DNA of 34,764 nucleotides from Perkinsus olseni (taxonomy: Eukaryota > Perkinsozoa > Perkinsida), in contig JABANN010000368.1 in assembly GCA_013115125.1 (NCBI GenBank), forward strand, positions 1-34,764, given 5' to 3'. The notes under the pieces are model-generated. The model did not search any database. It saw nothing but the letters and a program-made list of their open reading frames with translations, and was not told where the DNA came from. The number at the start of each line of letters is the position of its first letter. The stretch's first letter is position 1. Below, in pieces: positions 1 to 9,673 of the stretch. A program made the position numbers and the translations under genes.

Positions 1-121
1 TTTTTATATATGTTTTTTCTCCATGCTTGATTACCCCGTATGCCAAGTTTCAGACCCCCAATCGCAATAAATTAAAAGAAATGAGGAAAAAACGCGATGT
101 GATATAATTTTGTGGAAGGGT

Positions 122-238
122 TTAGTATCGGTCACCGTTTCTCCAGTCGTGAACAGTTAGCCATTCTATGCGTCTAACTTCCCCACCGTATGCTAGACTC
201 ATCATTAGAGGGATAAAAGCTTGGTTGGCGAGGCGCAT
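122..238 (-). pseudogene. Truncated N-terminal copy of the secreted-protein gene at 1620-2425
   Basis: A 38-codon reading frame starts at 238 and stops at 122. It aligns with the start of the gene at 2425: both begin MRL, have a hydrophobic leader, then a GG-x-R-x-x-EWL motif and end in GDRY, where this copy stops while the longer gene continues. The 5' flank is also similar (about 239-290 against 2426-2480), so the promoter-proximal DNA was copied along with the coding start. I see no trace of the remaining roughly 200 codons to the left. It is either a dead fragment or a tiny secreted peptide gene; dead is more likely. Confidence 0.6.
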
Positions 239-1619
239 CGTGAAGATTTCGAGCAAGAACTGGAGGGAGAAGTCGAGTGAGCTCTGACCCCGATAAGCGA
301 ATCAGAGCCGCGCAATCGGGGATTCACGGGGAAACTATAAACGCTCGATATCAGGGGCGGGCGAGCATGGAGTACACTGGTATTTTTTGCTCGAAGAAGT
401 AAGCCCTCGTCGCTCAGTGGCAGAACTGGTCTGTTCCCGGGCTTTCCTGCCCGTTCATATGTGGTAGAGCGGTTGTCTTCGCTCGTAGACTGGCACACTC
501 TCTTGTAGCCAGGGCTGCAGTCGTTTATAAGCAGATGATATTTGCTACTGTGGGCTAGCGGAGTACATCTCATACTACGGAATTTCCTAGCTCGAAAATG
601 TATGCTTTCGCCCACCCTCCGACTGGGCTGCGACTCGGTGCCCGGGGAACCGTGCTCTCGAGCATCGTCGTCCGAGTCCACAGTTGCTCTCAGGTGACTA
701 CTCATCTCAATTGTCCAGTTGTGGAATCGGCACAGCATGAGCTCTCAATTCGCATGCCACCTCGTCGACCTATAATCGGAAAAGCTCACCTTAAACGGGA
801 CAGTACGAACGAACTAAGGGACCCGAACTACGAACTGATGGCACGTCGCGATCGAACAGAGAAGGCGTGTGGTCGCTGTCCCAGCGGGTCTGCCGCGGGC
901 CCTCGCTGAAGAAATAAAGCAAGACGCCTCTCAGTTATAGCGAGATAGCAGTCGTTAGCGAAATTTCAATCAATTTGAAGCCACCAAGAGCCCCAACATC
1001 TCTCTTCTTGGGTCAGCGACCTACGAAGACCTACGGATACATGTCATGTCAGCTCGTGCATACGGGACTCTGCAATACTTTCTGCAGGGTGCAACTTCTC
1101 AATCTTAATTCTCAGTCTTCGCTGCGTCATCGGCGATGACTCATCAGTCGGTTTGAGTTTCCACATTCTATGCTTGGTAAGGTCAAGGGAATCACAATGC
1201 TATGAGTAAACCGAGTTAGTACCGGTTTAAGACGCCAACTTGTTTGAATGCTCGAGATCAATCCAGCTTCTGTGACCTTTCTAACTGCGCAACGCGGAAT
1301 CTTATCTTCATCGTACTAAAACACACAACGGACACAATAGTACGATCACACCATATCACATAACACTGTACAGGACACGTAACCGATGGCTGCTAACCAT
1401 ATCCAAACGACACAAGGGAATGATTACACAGCGTATGAATGTAATAACGTGACAACTAATCTTGAAGACAGTATATTAACACAGAGTCGAATCATAATAG
1501 ATCATAAATAAACGGGACTATATCGTGACACATATACTGGACAATCAGCATCGCATCGTAGTCCAACTTGTAGTCGTCTTACAGAGATTGATACTTCGGT
1601 GACCCAGTGAAGATTCTTT
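239..1619. other. Gene-free stretch
   Basis: Apart from the copied 5' flank at about 239-290, I see no supported gene or repeat. Open frames on both strands (for example 205-738 minus, 598-909 plus) overlap one another, lack motifs and look accidental. About 1300-1560 is AT-richer. Confidence 0.5.
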
Positions 1620-2425
1620 TCAGTCCAGAAAGGGGGCCTTTCTTCTTGCCACGTGGGGAGACCTTCCATGGCCTCTCTCGATTTCGCCCGGGGTGGGAGG
1701 TCTACAGTCCCAGTCTCTCAGATTAGAATTACCGACCACACGACCGCGCAGACCCACGCCGCTGTCTTCGGGCTCGAGGATAAGTCTATAGGTCATGAGC
1801 GGGGCAGTCGAGCTTTCGACAATAACCGAGAGCACATCCCCCACTCCGTAGTAGGTGAGTTTGTCCATCGTCTTAGCTACATCATTCAACGGCTCTGCGT
1901 TCACGCGTTCGACCATACCGTCCTTCACATCAATCTCAAGTTTCATAAATCCGGTATTCTCACCAGAATACGTACCGTCCTTGTCAAGGACTCTTTGATC
2001 TCGGAAGCGTCAAAACTACCAGCGACACGGAACTCATGGTTCTTACACATTTCTTTAAGGTCCGCAGCTACTTCTGGGTCAGACGGGTCGAGAGAGATGA
2101 AGCATTCCCGCCCCTCGTTGGTGACCAATCTTGCAGAGAACCACGTCTGCCGCTGCGTCTCGGCTTTTACATGATTTATCCTCACATTTCGGACAGAGAA
2201 AACGTTCAAAACCGTGGCATATTGTGTCGCTGGTATGCATTGGAAACCGTTGTCCACCGTGGCAGAGGGTCCAGTGCGCAACATGGAACTCCTTTCTTTA
2301 GGTTCAATATAGTATCGATCACCGGTGTTAATATTCGTAGAGAACAGCCATTCTAATGGTCTACCGCCGTTACCGCGGGCTAGAGTGGCCGTCAGAGAGA
2401 AGAGCAGTTGGCTGAGGAGACGCAT
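1620..2425 (-). pseudogene. Small secreted protein gene, interrupted by one frameshift
   Basis: The first frame starts at 2425 with a clear signal peptide (MRLLSQLLFSLTATLARG) and runs about 160 residues to a stop at 1943. A second frame continues the protein down to 1620. The two overlap, and the switch fits loss of one base near 1985: just before it the first frame reads FDASEIKES, and just after it the second frame reads LDKDGTYSGENTGF and MKLEIDVKDG, both natural soluble-protein sequence. No GT-AG pair explains the switch as an intron. The mature protein would be about 245 residues, rich in alternating beta-like segments, with few cysteines and no membrane span after the leader. I do not recognise the family. 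The partial paralogue at 122-238 confirms the start codon. It may be a young pseudogene or a sequencing error in a live gene. Confidence 0.6.
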
Positions 2426-3491
2426 CGTGGAGATGTTCGGCAAAAACTGGGGGAAGAAGGCAAATGACCTATGAGTGAAGTTCTGGTGCGATTTCCGGGA
2501 TTTCCGGAAACTTATAAACGATCGAACCAGAGAGCGTGGCCCAGGGCGACTCACCCTTGCCGCAGGCGCACATAAACTCCTCAGGAATTCCCTACTCAAC
2601 GGAAAGGGTCCTCCTCCGACTACGTGGACACTCCTTCCCCATAAGTACGATAGCTCTCGAGCAACGAGCATACCAGTGATCTCTCTATCAGTGTCTCTAA
2701 TACTCTCTCTTGAAATTTGGTATGAAACGAGAATCGATTACACAGAATTTGACGGACGATGGAACTCAGGGTGATAGCAGCGTTGTGTGATGGCTTCATT
2801 GTGATGTTCCATAATGATGGATAGTCCCCGGGCGGTTCTGATCTCGAGTACATAGATGTCTCCAGGCGTGGAAAGGAGAGAGGACACTCTGTGCCTGCTG
2901 GAGATTCCTGCGAGAGCTATGCAACTCCGTACTCTGGAGCTGAAACCCTAACAATAGCGATGATCGCACCGAGCCTGCCGGAAAGATCCCACGGCGAGCA
3001 AAGTTTCGCTGGCCCGCGACCAATTCAATGATGCAAACTCGAGCGCCTTGGGCACAATCCGCCTTGTAGTTACCGACCGAGTCGCCTGAGGCCATGGATC
3101 AAGAAAGGTTCGAAGCTCGGTGGGGCTTCCCGATACAGCGCGGACAGCAAGCAACCGAAGCACCTAATTGGCATCTGCATTAGAGTATAGATTGAAGCGC
3201 AACAGCCTCTCCGCGGGCAAAGGCTTATGTTACTGAAGGGGCGAGCTCTAAAAATGAGGTCCCAATCGCTCTCACTTAAACTCAATTTCACAAGCGAGCG
3301 GAAACTCAGAGAAAAATTTTGGTTGTCGTTCGAGTGCTCGGCTGAGAGTCATTATTCTCTACCACTGATCTAGATAGCAAAACAAGCAATGAGTCGACTC
3401 TGAGCTTCGGCTGAGCAGCTTTCTTCATCTAGAGACTCGGCAGAAGTCCAGCGAAGGTGGACCCCCCTGTTCAGCACAGAGCCAGCAGCGC
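2426..3491. other. Intergenic stretch
   Basis: Upstream of the secreted-protein gene and downstream of the gene at 3492. The first 60 bases match the 5' flank of the truncated copy at 122-238. Otherwise I see no supported gene, repeat or RNA. Confidence 0.5.
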
Positions 3492-4724
3492 CTAAAGGTC
3501 ACTCTCGTCACTGTCGTAATCGGAACCGTAAAGTTCTCGTTCTTCCTCCTCCATGTACTCCAGATGGAATCCATGGTCCTCGTGACGGGTATACTTGACG
3601 TAGTGTCTGAGCTTCATAACAGAGTATCCTGCGCAGTAAGTGACCCTGTTGCCGCGTACAGCCTCACGTCTACCACGAATAGCTATATAGGCCTTCCAGT
3701 CATCGCTTATGCTTAGAGAGCAAATTTTTTCATAGCCAAAGCACTCATACTCACAGCGAGGGAGAAGACCCTCGGGGCAGTGACACTCTGGTGGTGCCAG
3801 GACGGCATCCTTGTACATATCGTAGACGAAAAACATCTCGTCACGCTGACCACCAAACGAGCCAGCGCAGACCCTCCCGTTGGTGAAGGGAACGAAGCGG
3901 CACGTGATGGCCTTGTGCCCGGGGGACTCGTTGACAATACCCATCCCCTTCCTCCAGAGACAGAGCTCACCCTTGGAGTTGCCCTTAGTATAGAGAATAT
4001 GGGTTGGACGGCCCTTATCCATAATAGCGTCTTGGAACACAGGGTCAGGGATGATGAAGCCAGGATCCCACTCGTCCTCGTCGTCCCAGATTGATAGACG
4101 ATCGAGATCACGTGTGAGCCTGATCACCCTCTTGAATTCACGACTTTTCGGACTGAGCATGTATAGCCAATCAGTCTCAACACCGACGAGGAAGAGGTAG
4201 CCTTTCACTGCCTTCAACTGGTGGCACAGTTCGGGAAGCTCCATAATCGCCGGGGCGGATGGTCCTCGCATCACAGGTCTTCTGAGAAGATGGGTGGGGT
4301 CATCCGATAGGATGTAGTATAGCTGACCATTCACCAGACAGCCGTACTCGAGTACACCTTCAAGGCGGCAGACAACCTCGGGCGGCATCTGGCTAACATC
4401 GATCATAGGGACCTCGTGAGGAGGATTGAATCCTGCAAACAGAGGCTGAGGATGAACTCGAGGACCGCCTTGCAGCCGCGCAGCGACGATGGTACTCCCG
4501 CCGACAACACCTATGATTTCACGTGGCTCGACTGTCGTAGAGTAGTCTGATTCGAGAGGGACAAAATCGTTAGCCAATCTGGTACCATTTATGTGACCAC
4601 ACACATTGGGGTAAGTAGGAGGGAGGTAGCTCCATACAGGATTCACCAGATCGTCGCATTTATCACCGAGGCAGCTATGAAGAGCCTTCAGTCTCGCCGC
4701 GGCTAGAGTGGGAGCAGTGGACAT
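3492..4724 (-). CDS. Divergent 410-residue member of the propeller-like array family
   Basis: The frame runs from ATG 4724 to the stop at 3492. An in-frame ATG at 4784 would add 20 residues, but 4724 puts the ARLKAL motif at the same distance from the start as in the paralogues. Shared features, in order, are AARLKAL...VWSYLPP at residues 9-36 (family: CLRLxAL...WSFLA), CLVNGQLYYILS at about 129-140 (family: CVSNGQLFMVG), a second hairpin YLFLVGV...LYML at about 176-190, and CRFVPFTNGRVCAGS at about 275-289 followed by FFVYDMYKDAVL (family: CKFVPSYDELVCVA then LVDIWSMSV). It has a longer middle section and an acidic C-terminal tail (EEEERELYGSDYDSDESDL) that the others lack. There is no signal peptide or membrane segment. 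It is likely cytosolic or nuclear; function unknown. Being intact and far diverged, it may be the conserved ancestor-like member beside a fast-changing array. Confidence 0.75.
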   Translation of the reverse strand: MSTAPTLAAARLKALHSCLGDKCDDLVNPVWSYLPPTYPNVCGHINGTRLANDFVPLESDYSTTVEPREIIGVVGGSTIVAARLQGGPRVHPQPLFAGFNPPHEVPMIDVSQMPPEVVCRLEGVLEYGCLVNGQLYYILSDDPTHLLRRPVMRGPSAPAIMELPELCHQLKAVKGYLFLVGVETDWLYMLSPKSREFKRVIRLTRDLDRLSIWDDEDEWDPGFIIPDPVFQDAIMDKGRPTHILYTKGNSKGELCLWRKGMGIVNESPGHKAITCRFVPFTNGRVCAGSFGGQRDEMFFVYDMYKDAVLAPPECHCPEGLLPRCEYECFGYEKICSLSISDDWKAYIAIRGRREAVRGNRVTYCAGYSVMKLRHYVKYTRHEDHGFHLEYMEEEERELYGSDYDSDESDL

Positions 4725-4784
4725 GTTTAAAATGAGGCTTTGCCACAACTGGTGGTTTGAGAATTGAGGGATGAAAGCAATCAC

Positions 4785-5779
4785 CCCGGCGTCTCTCAGG
4801 GGTTATGACTTGCTGGTCGCGGACATCGGCTTTCCCAATAGAGTTCGCTCATTCATACACGCAAGGTTTAAAGACTTACTGCGAACATTTGGAGACATTC
4901 TACATGAATTCTTTTCGATATGTTCTCCACAAAAGTGACGCTAATAGATCGGCTGTGAACTGTGGACTCGATCACTCAACCACACATCGCCAGACCGCAC
5001 AGTCTCAGGAAAGGGCAATACCACCAAGTCCAAAATACAGTATGCTGCGTGGTTAAGTATGAGGGCGTACTTCGATTAATAGGATTAGGTCATTGCAAGC
5101 GCCCAGGACGGTCCATCCTTCGAGGCACCACACAACAGCTGAGCGATATAGAATCTCAGCTCAGCATGACGCTCGTGAATGACTAGAATGTCGAGCTTTG
5201 CGTAGCCGAAGTGATGCTTGAACGAGCCAAGCGGCGAAAATAGACAAACACACAATAGGAGAGGACGACGCTCCATAAAGCTGAACGAACGAGGCGAATC
5301 GCCACACAGCTGCAGCTAATGTTCGACCCTCGCTACTGCATCGATTTGACACTGTATCACAATTTATAATGTTCTTGTAGATAGAATCTCAAGATTCCAC
5401 TGAATATTTACTGCGTGAGTTCATGATGTGAACACATGTTTCGGTAGGAGGGCGGATCCGAAGTGGCCCATCATCCTTTTGTTAGCGAAGGATGATCATC
5501 ATGATCCATCTCGGCCCAACTACGTAGGCACTTCTTCACGACTAGTCCGATCATTCTCGAACAACGAGCGTTGTATATTTAGTCCATTCGATTATGGACG
5601 GATGAAGGAGCGGCTCTCTACGCGTTGGCTGTCAAACGCCCAATATGGGGCATCAATTCGAAGCCAAGAGCACATTGAAAACCCGACACCGGCAGGAAGA
5701 GAGAGGCAGAGAAATAACACCTTGCGAGCTTCATACGAATGTGAGAGACGCTAAAGTTAGCAATAGTACATGGCATACA
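4785..5779. other. Intergenic stretch with one hairpin
   Basis: No supported gene. An inverted repeat with 9-bp arms (ATCATCCTT at 5470-5478 and its complement at 5488-5496, 9-nt loop) lies about 290 nt beyond the stop of the next minus-strand gene. Confidence 0.45.
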
Positions 5780-6823
5780 TCACCCGGTCGAAAAATGAAC
5801 TCGTGAGGCCATCACTGTGAAAAGTGGGTTATAACCACCACCGGTCTTTTGGTGAGTCAGAACTACAAGGCCGCTCTGGGTAATCGCCAGATAGCGGAAG
5901 CAGCTGAGCTGTTGGTCTTGACCACAGTCCTCAGAAGGGCGCAACGTAAAGAGCACCGACATGCTCCAGATATCCAACAAACTGACAGAGGAAAAGCTCT
6001 TGCAATACGGTCGGGCAGCAACACATACTAGCTCGTCGTAGGAAGGAACGAACTTGCACATGTCGGCGGGCTCGTACGGTTCGATACTTCCATTACCATT
6101 GAAGTCAACAAAGTGGATGTAATTTCTGTCATCTTCGTACAGCACGCAGACGAGTTGAAACTTATCGTCATCTCTCGCTATTATGTCGATATCACAGACA
6201 TCACCCGGGATATCTGCAACGACTTCCCACTTCACACTATCTATGGGACAGTGGATGTCGAGAACCGACTGGTCGAGGGAAGCCCCGGGCGGAGCCAATT
6301 TTGTTCTGTACAGCTTGCGATCCTTGTACCCGACCGTGAAAAGCTGTCCATTAGACACACATGTTGAGTCGCACAGATAATTGTCGGGACCGCCTGATGG
6401 CGAGGGAATCCACCCCATACTATCCCCACTGGAGAGCGATACGCGCATGATACAATCTGGCCGAACATCTCGATCATAATAATATAAAAACTCGCCATCC
6501 GTACAGATTCTTGAAGACTCAGTATAAACATCAAACTCATCAACCACCACCGTCATGCCGTCGCTCTCGATATCATGACCGCTGATTGTCTTGAGTTCCG
6601 GAGCTTGATCCGGCTCAACACTAAGGAGGATGGAGCTCCGGCCGAGTGAGTCCATCCCAGCTATATAGCCCTGGCGATCGACTGTGTAGAGGGGTGATAA
6701 GGCCGGCCTTGGAGCCGCCAGAAAGGACCATGTGACCCAAAGGAGGACACCCTCCGACGAGTCGTACGTGTGGTTCAGCACATCAAGACGCAAACAGACC
6801 GCGGAGCGTTGCGACGGTTTCAT
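5780..6823 (-). CDS. Array family protein, intact copy 1 (347 residues)
   Basis: Intronless frame from ATG 6823 to the stop at 5780. The start is supported by the family pattern M-x(4-8)-R-x-AVCLRL. Order of features: N-terminal helix-like segment RSAVCLRLDVL (6-16), LLWVTWSFLAAPRPALSPLYTV (27-48), then blade-like hairpins at 52-67 (GYIAGMDSLGRSSILL), 105-117 (RICTDGEFLYYYD), 154-173 (TCVSNGQLFTVGYKDRKLYR), 211-230 (DIDIIARDDDKFQLVCVLYE), 255-270 (MCKFVPSYDELVCVAA), 279-294 (SVSLLDIWSMSVLFTL) and 311-326 (YLAITQSGLVVLTHQK). Six or seven short strand-turn-strand units suggest a beta-propeller; this is inference, not a recognised domain match. No signal peptide, membrane span or catalytic motif is visible. 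It is the 3'-most short copy of the head-to-tail array. A pyrimidine-rich stretch ending in AG lies just upstream of the ATG, which could be a splice acceptor. Function unknown. Confidence 0.85.
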   Translation of the reverse strand: MKPSQRSAVCLRLDVLNHTYDSSEGVLLWVTWSFLAAPRPALSPLYTVDRQGYIAGMDSLGRSSILLSVEPDQAPELKTISGHDIESDGMTVVVDEFDVYTESSRICTDGEFLYYYDRDVRPDCIMRVSLSSGDSMGWIPSPSGGPDNYLCDSTCVSNGQLFTVGYKDRKLYRTKLAPPGASLDQSVLDIHCPIDSVKWEVVADIPGDVCDIDIIARDDDKFQLVCVLYEDDRNYIHFVDFNGNGSIEPYEPADMCKFVPSYDELVCVAARPYCKSFSSVSLLDIWSMSVLFTLRPSEDCGQDQQLSCFRYLAITQSGLVVLTHQKTGGGYNPLFTVMASRVHFSTG

Positions 6824-7679
6824 TGTTGCTTTTGAAGCTGGAGAACAAGAGCCTGTAACGGATGCATTATCCCGAAGGCGTACGGAACATGAAGATTATA
6901 TATACGATACTGTCTTCCCTAACAGAATCTCTCGAAAACCCTCTAAGAATGTGCGACTTATCAATAGTTGGCATTCACTGAAAGGCCTGCCCCTTTCACA
7001 CCTGCCTTGAGTACCATCCACGAGAAGTGGCGAGCTCATGCAGACTTGTTTTCCGCTGTAAACAATGGGAAAGGGGAACCGAGACAGAATCCCAGTAGCA
7101 GAGGCTAGAGTCGTTGCAATAGCCATCCCCGACTCGAAACCCAAGACTAATTGCGTGTGGAGGAAACAACAACCTAGTAAAGCAGGGACTGTACTGACGT
7201 TAGTCGCGCAACGAGCACCGAAAATAGAAGATCCTGACAGTACAGCATCGATTCCTCAGTCGCAGACACATCGCGGGACGCCGAACCGCGACTACTCTAT
7301 ACATTCCTCCATCGGCATCTTCCCCAATAGGGGTTGAAAAATCCATAACGACAGGACGACTACAACGACTTTCAAGGCGGCCGCTTTCATCCACTACCGA
7401 TCTGGCCTAGATTACGGATTATCAATTGTACAGAAGTTTTCATGTGCCCTGACCCAGAGGCACCACGTGGATGTGGGCATATCCATTTCGAGTCCGCTGG
7501 GACTCCCCAACTCCTCACCGAGTGAAAAAAAATGAGGCAATACTTTTCCAATTGGCTGGTCGATTCGACCTGGTCGAAGGCAATCCCTTGGTAATACGAG
7601 CTCATCAAGGCATAGCAGTGGGCCACTGCCAGCGACCCACTGGAATTGTCATAGAGAATCGCAGTTGTGAATTGTTATG
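6824..7679. other. Intergenic stretch between array copies 1 and 2
   Basis: No supported gene. Near its right edge a 22-nt sequence (about 7649-7670) recurs at 7697-7718 with one mismatch, forming a short direct repeat across the 3' end of copy 2. Confidence 0.5.
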
Positions 7680-7718
7680 TCATGAGATGGAAAATCTCAT
7701 AGGGAATCGCAGTTGTGA
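7649..7718. repeat. Short direct repeat at the 3' end of copy 2
   Basis: The unit tcat-agRgaatcgcagttgtga occurs at 7649-7670 and 7697-7718, 48 nt apart with one mismatch. A small inverted repeat (ATGAGAT/ATCTCAT, 7682-7700) lies between them. It looks like a local tandem duplication. Confidence 0.6.
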
Positions 7719-8750
7719 CACTACGACATCAAACGTTGGATCAACAAGGTAGGACTTTTGCTGAGCAAGAACGACGAGATCGTTCTCCGTGACACCCAGA
7801 TAGCAGTAACATCCGAGGGAGGCATTCATTGCAAATTCAGTCAGGGACGGTAGCGAGCATACCACAGACATCGACCAGATATCCACCAAACTGATGTCCC
7901 ACAAGAAAGCATCGCGAGGCGATCGGGATGCAACACATACAAACTCATCATGGGAGGGAATGAACTTACACATCCAAGCATCGTTGTAGCGTTTCAGAGT
8001 CTTGTTGCCTCCGAAATCGACATAGTAAAGGGAACGATCTCCTTCCTTATCATTATGAACCACACAAACGAACTGGAACTCATCTTTATCTCTCGCTATC
8101 ACGTCGATGTAGGAAGCGCCAAACGGAAGATCTGCAACAGGCTTCCACTCAACACCGTCCATGAGATGATCCACATCGGTGACCAATCGATCCACATCAT
8201 CACCGACGGGAGGTAGGACCGTCCTGAATAGCTTGTGATCTCCGTATCCCACCATGAAAAGTTGTCCATTGGACAAACAATTTGTTTCCGACAGGTTGTA
8301 GTATGAGTCCTGGCCAGGCGGAGAGGGAAACACAACTACGCCATCGCCATTGGGGAGGGACATACGCGCCACACAGCCTCGCTCCGCATCCGCATCAGAA
8401 AAATAAAGCATCTTGCCGTCGGTGCAAATACTCATAGGGAGCCTGTCCACTTCCAACTCATCAACCACCACTTTAAGGCCATCGACCCCGACATCGTGGC
8501 CGCTAATCACACGTACATCTTCACCATCTGCTGGCTGGACACTAAAGACAACAGAACTTCGGCCCCATGAGTCCATCCCGGATATGTACCCCCCGCGCTG
8601 GACAGTGTAGAAGTGCGATAGAGTAGGACTTGAAGTGGCTATGAATGACCATATGGTCAACAGAAGGTCGCCCTCCGATAAGTGACAAACCTCGTTGAAA
8701 GCTCTCAGACGTAGAGACAATGCTGAACGGCGAGACAACTCGCTTGTCAT
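7680..8750 (-). CDS. Array family protein, intact copy 2 (356 residues)
   Basis: Frame from ATG 8750 (MTSELSRRSALSLRLRAF) to the stop at 7680. An upstream in-frame ATG at 8819 would add 23 residues, but 8750 matches the start position of the paralogues. It keeps all family landmarks: LLLTIWSFIATSSPTLSHFY, GYISGMDSWGRSSVVFS, SICTDGKMLYFSD, NCLSNGQLFMVGYGDHKLFR, YIDVIARDKDEFQFVCV, MCKFIPSHDEFVCVAS, ISLVDIWSMSVV, and YLGVTENDLVVLAQQK. The last few residues (FPMRFSIS) are encoded by the first unit of a short direct repeat and differ from the usual family ending, so the C-terminus was probably altered by that duplication. The relics at about 12.82 and 19.18 kb resemble this copy most closely. Soluble, no targeting signal, function unknown. 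Confidence 0.85.
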   Translation of the reverse strand: MTSELSRRSALSLRLRAFNEVCHLSEGDLLLTIWSFIATSSPTLSHFYTVQRGGYISGMDSWGRSSVVFSVQPADGEDVRVISGHDVGVDGLKVVVDELEVDRLPMSICTDGKMLYFSDADAERGCVARMSLPNGDGVVVFPSPPGQDSYYNLSETNCLSNGQLFMVGYGDHKLFRTVLPPVGDDVDRLVTDVDHLMDGVEWKPVADLPFGASYIDVIARDKDEFQFVCVVHNDKEGDRSLYYVDFGGNKTLKRYNDAWMCKFIPSHDEFVCVASRSPRDAFLWDISLVDIWSMSVVCSLPSLTEFAMNASLGCYCYLGVTENDLVVLAQQKSYLVDPTFDVVVSQLRFPMRFSIS

Positions 8751-8866
8751 CTCGGTGAGGACTGTAGAAGCCATTGACGAGATGTCTGGATAAGCCTTAT
8801 TGTATGACACGTCTGCCACCCCTCCGGCCAGTAAGAAGCGTCAACTCAACACGATGCACTTTCTCA

Positions 8867-8924
8867 TAGTCTAGTGATTAGACTCTAGTCCCGCCGTTCA
8901 TGAGACTGGAACTTGGGTTCGAGC
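8867..8924 (+). other. tRNA-like A-box/B-box pair
   Basis: TAGTCTAGTGATTAG at 8867-8881 resembles the D-arm A box of tRNAs, and GGTTCGAGC at 8916-8924 resembles the T-arm B box, at nearly tRNA spacing. The T stem and acceptor stem do not pair properly, so this is not a working tRNA. It could be a tRNA relic, the head of a SINE, or chance. Confidence 0.2.
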
Positions 8925-9601
8925 TGCGATTCGCAATGGCGTTGAGAGGTTGTTGTTGTTGCACAACCGATCTATAACGGAAAGAAACAAAAGCAACCAT
9001 CGAGGAAAAACCAGAACAACCGGACTGAGCATTCGCCGTCCTCATGAATCCCCTCAGCGACCCCACGAAGAGAGTGGAGCGACCCCACGAAGTTATAGAC
9101 ACCATCACAAAATACGAGGACGTGATGATCGCTAGTGTAATCAGGCCGTAGTGATGTCTCTCTACACAACTAGTGCCTGATTGGTCAATACCAGTCTCCC
9201 TACTTATGCGATTGGACTGCCTAAAGATACGAGTGCAGGGCTTCTGCACTCATAAGACCATCAGGAAAGAGGCATCGCGAAGTGCTCATCACTAGTCATT
9301 TTCGTGCACGCTGTCATCATCATGAAGGGTGATCATCAGCGGCGATCACTCGGTGGCACGCATGTTTTTCACCGAATTGAGTTTTGTTGATTGAGAATCT
9401 GCTGCAACATATGCTATCGCGGTACACATTCCACGCGGCAATAGCATTGCAGCGGGCATGCCGACGAGACGTTTGTCAGTAGTGAACTCGCCATCTTCGA
9501 TTAAGCTAATGAACCGCGACTCACTGGGCAGGAAGGCTGGTAGTAAACGCGACACAGGTCGTCATATGAATTGATGCGATCATAACAACCATGCTATAAT
9601 A

Positions 9602-9631
9602 ATCACGAGGCCCTCATGGTGAGGGTGTGAT
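9602..9631. other. Hairpin 43 nt beyond the stop of copy 3
   Basis: CCCTCA (9611-9616), a 3-nt loop TGG and TGAGGG (9620-9625) form a perfect stem. Outer arms ATCAC (9602-9606) and GTGAT (9627-9631) extend it across a small bulge. It lies just downstream of the minus-strand gene ending at 9674 and could affect 3'-end formation; no direct evidence. Confidence 0.35.
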
Positions 9632-9673
9632 GATCGAGTCAACTTCTAATCGAACGCGTGGGCATTCGGTCAA

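Larger units (their letters stand above)
8751..9673. other. Intergenic stretch between copies 2 and 3
   Basis: No supported protein gene. It holds a 15-nt direct repeat (agcgaccccacgaag at 9056-9070 and 9078-9092), a tRNA-like pair of polymerase III boxes at 8867-8924 (described separately) and a hairpin at 9602-9631. Confidence 0.45.

Noticed and set aside
205-738. 177-codon minus-strand open frame
   Set aside because: It covers the truncated secreted-protein start in the wrong frame; the frame that matches the paralogue is 122-238.
598-909. 103-codon plus-strand open frame
   Set aside because: Overlaps another frame, no motif, composition like random translation.
8867-8924. Functional tRNA gene
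   Set aside because: T stem and acceptor stem do not pair; kept only as a low-confidence box pair.
9346-9555. 69-codon minus-strand frame
   Set aside because: The peptide looks plausible but there is no relative, motif or splice context to support it.
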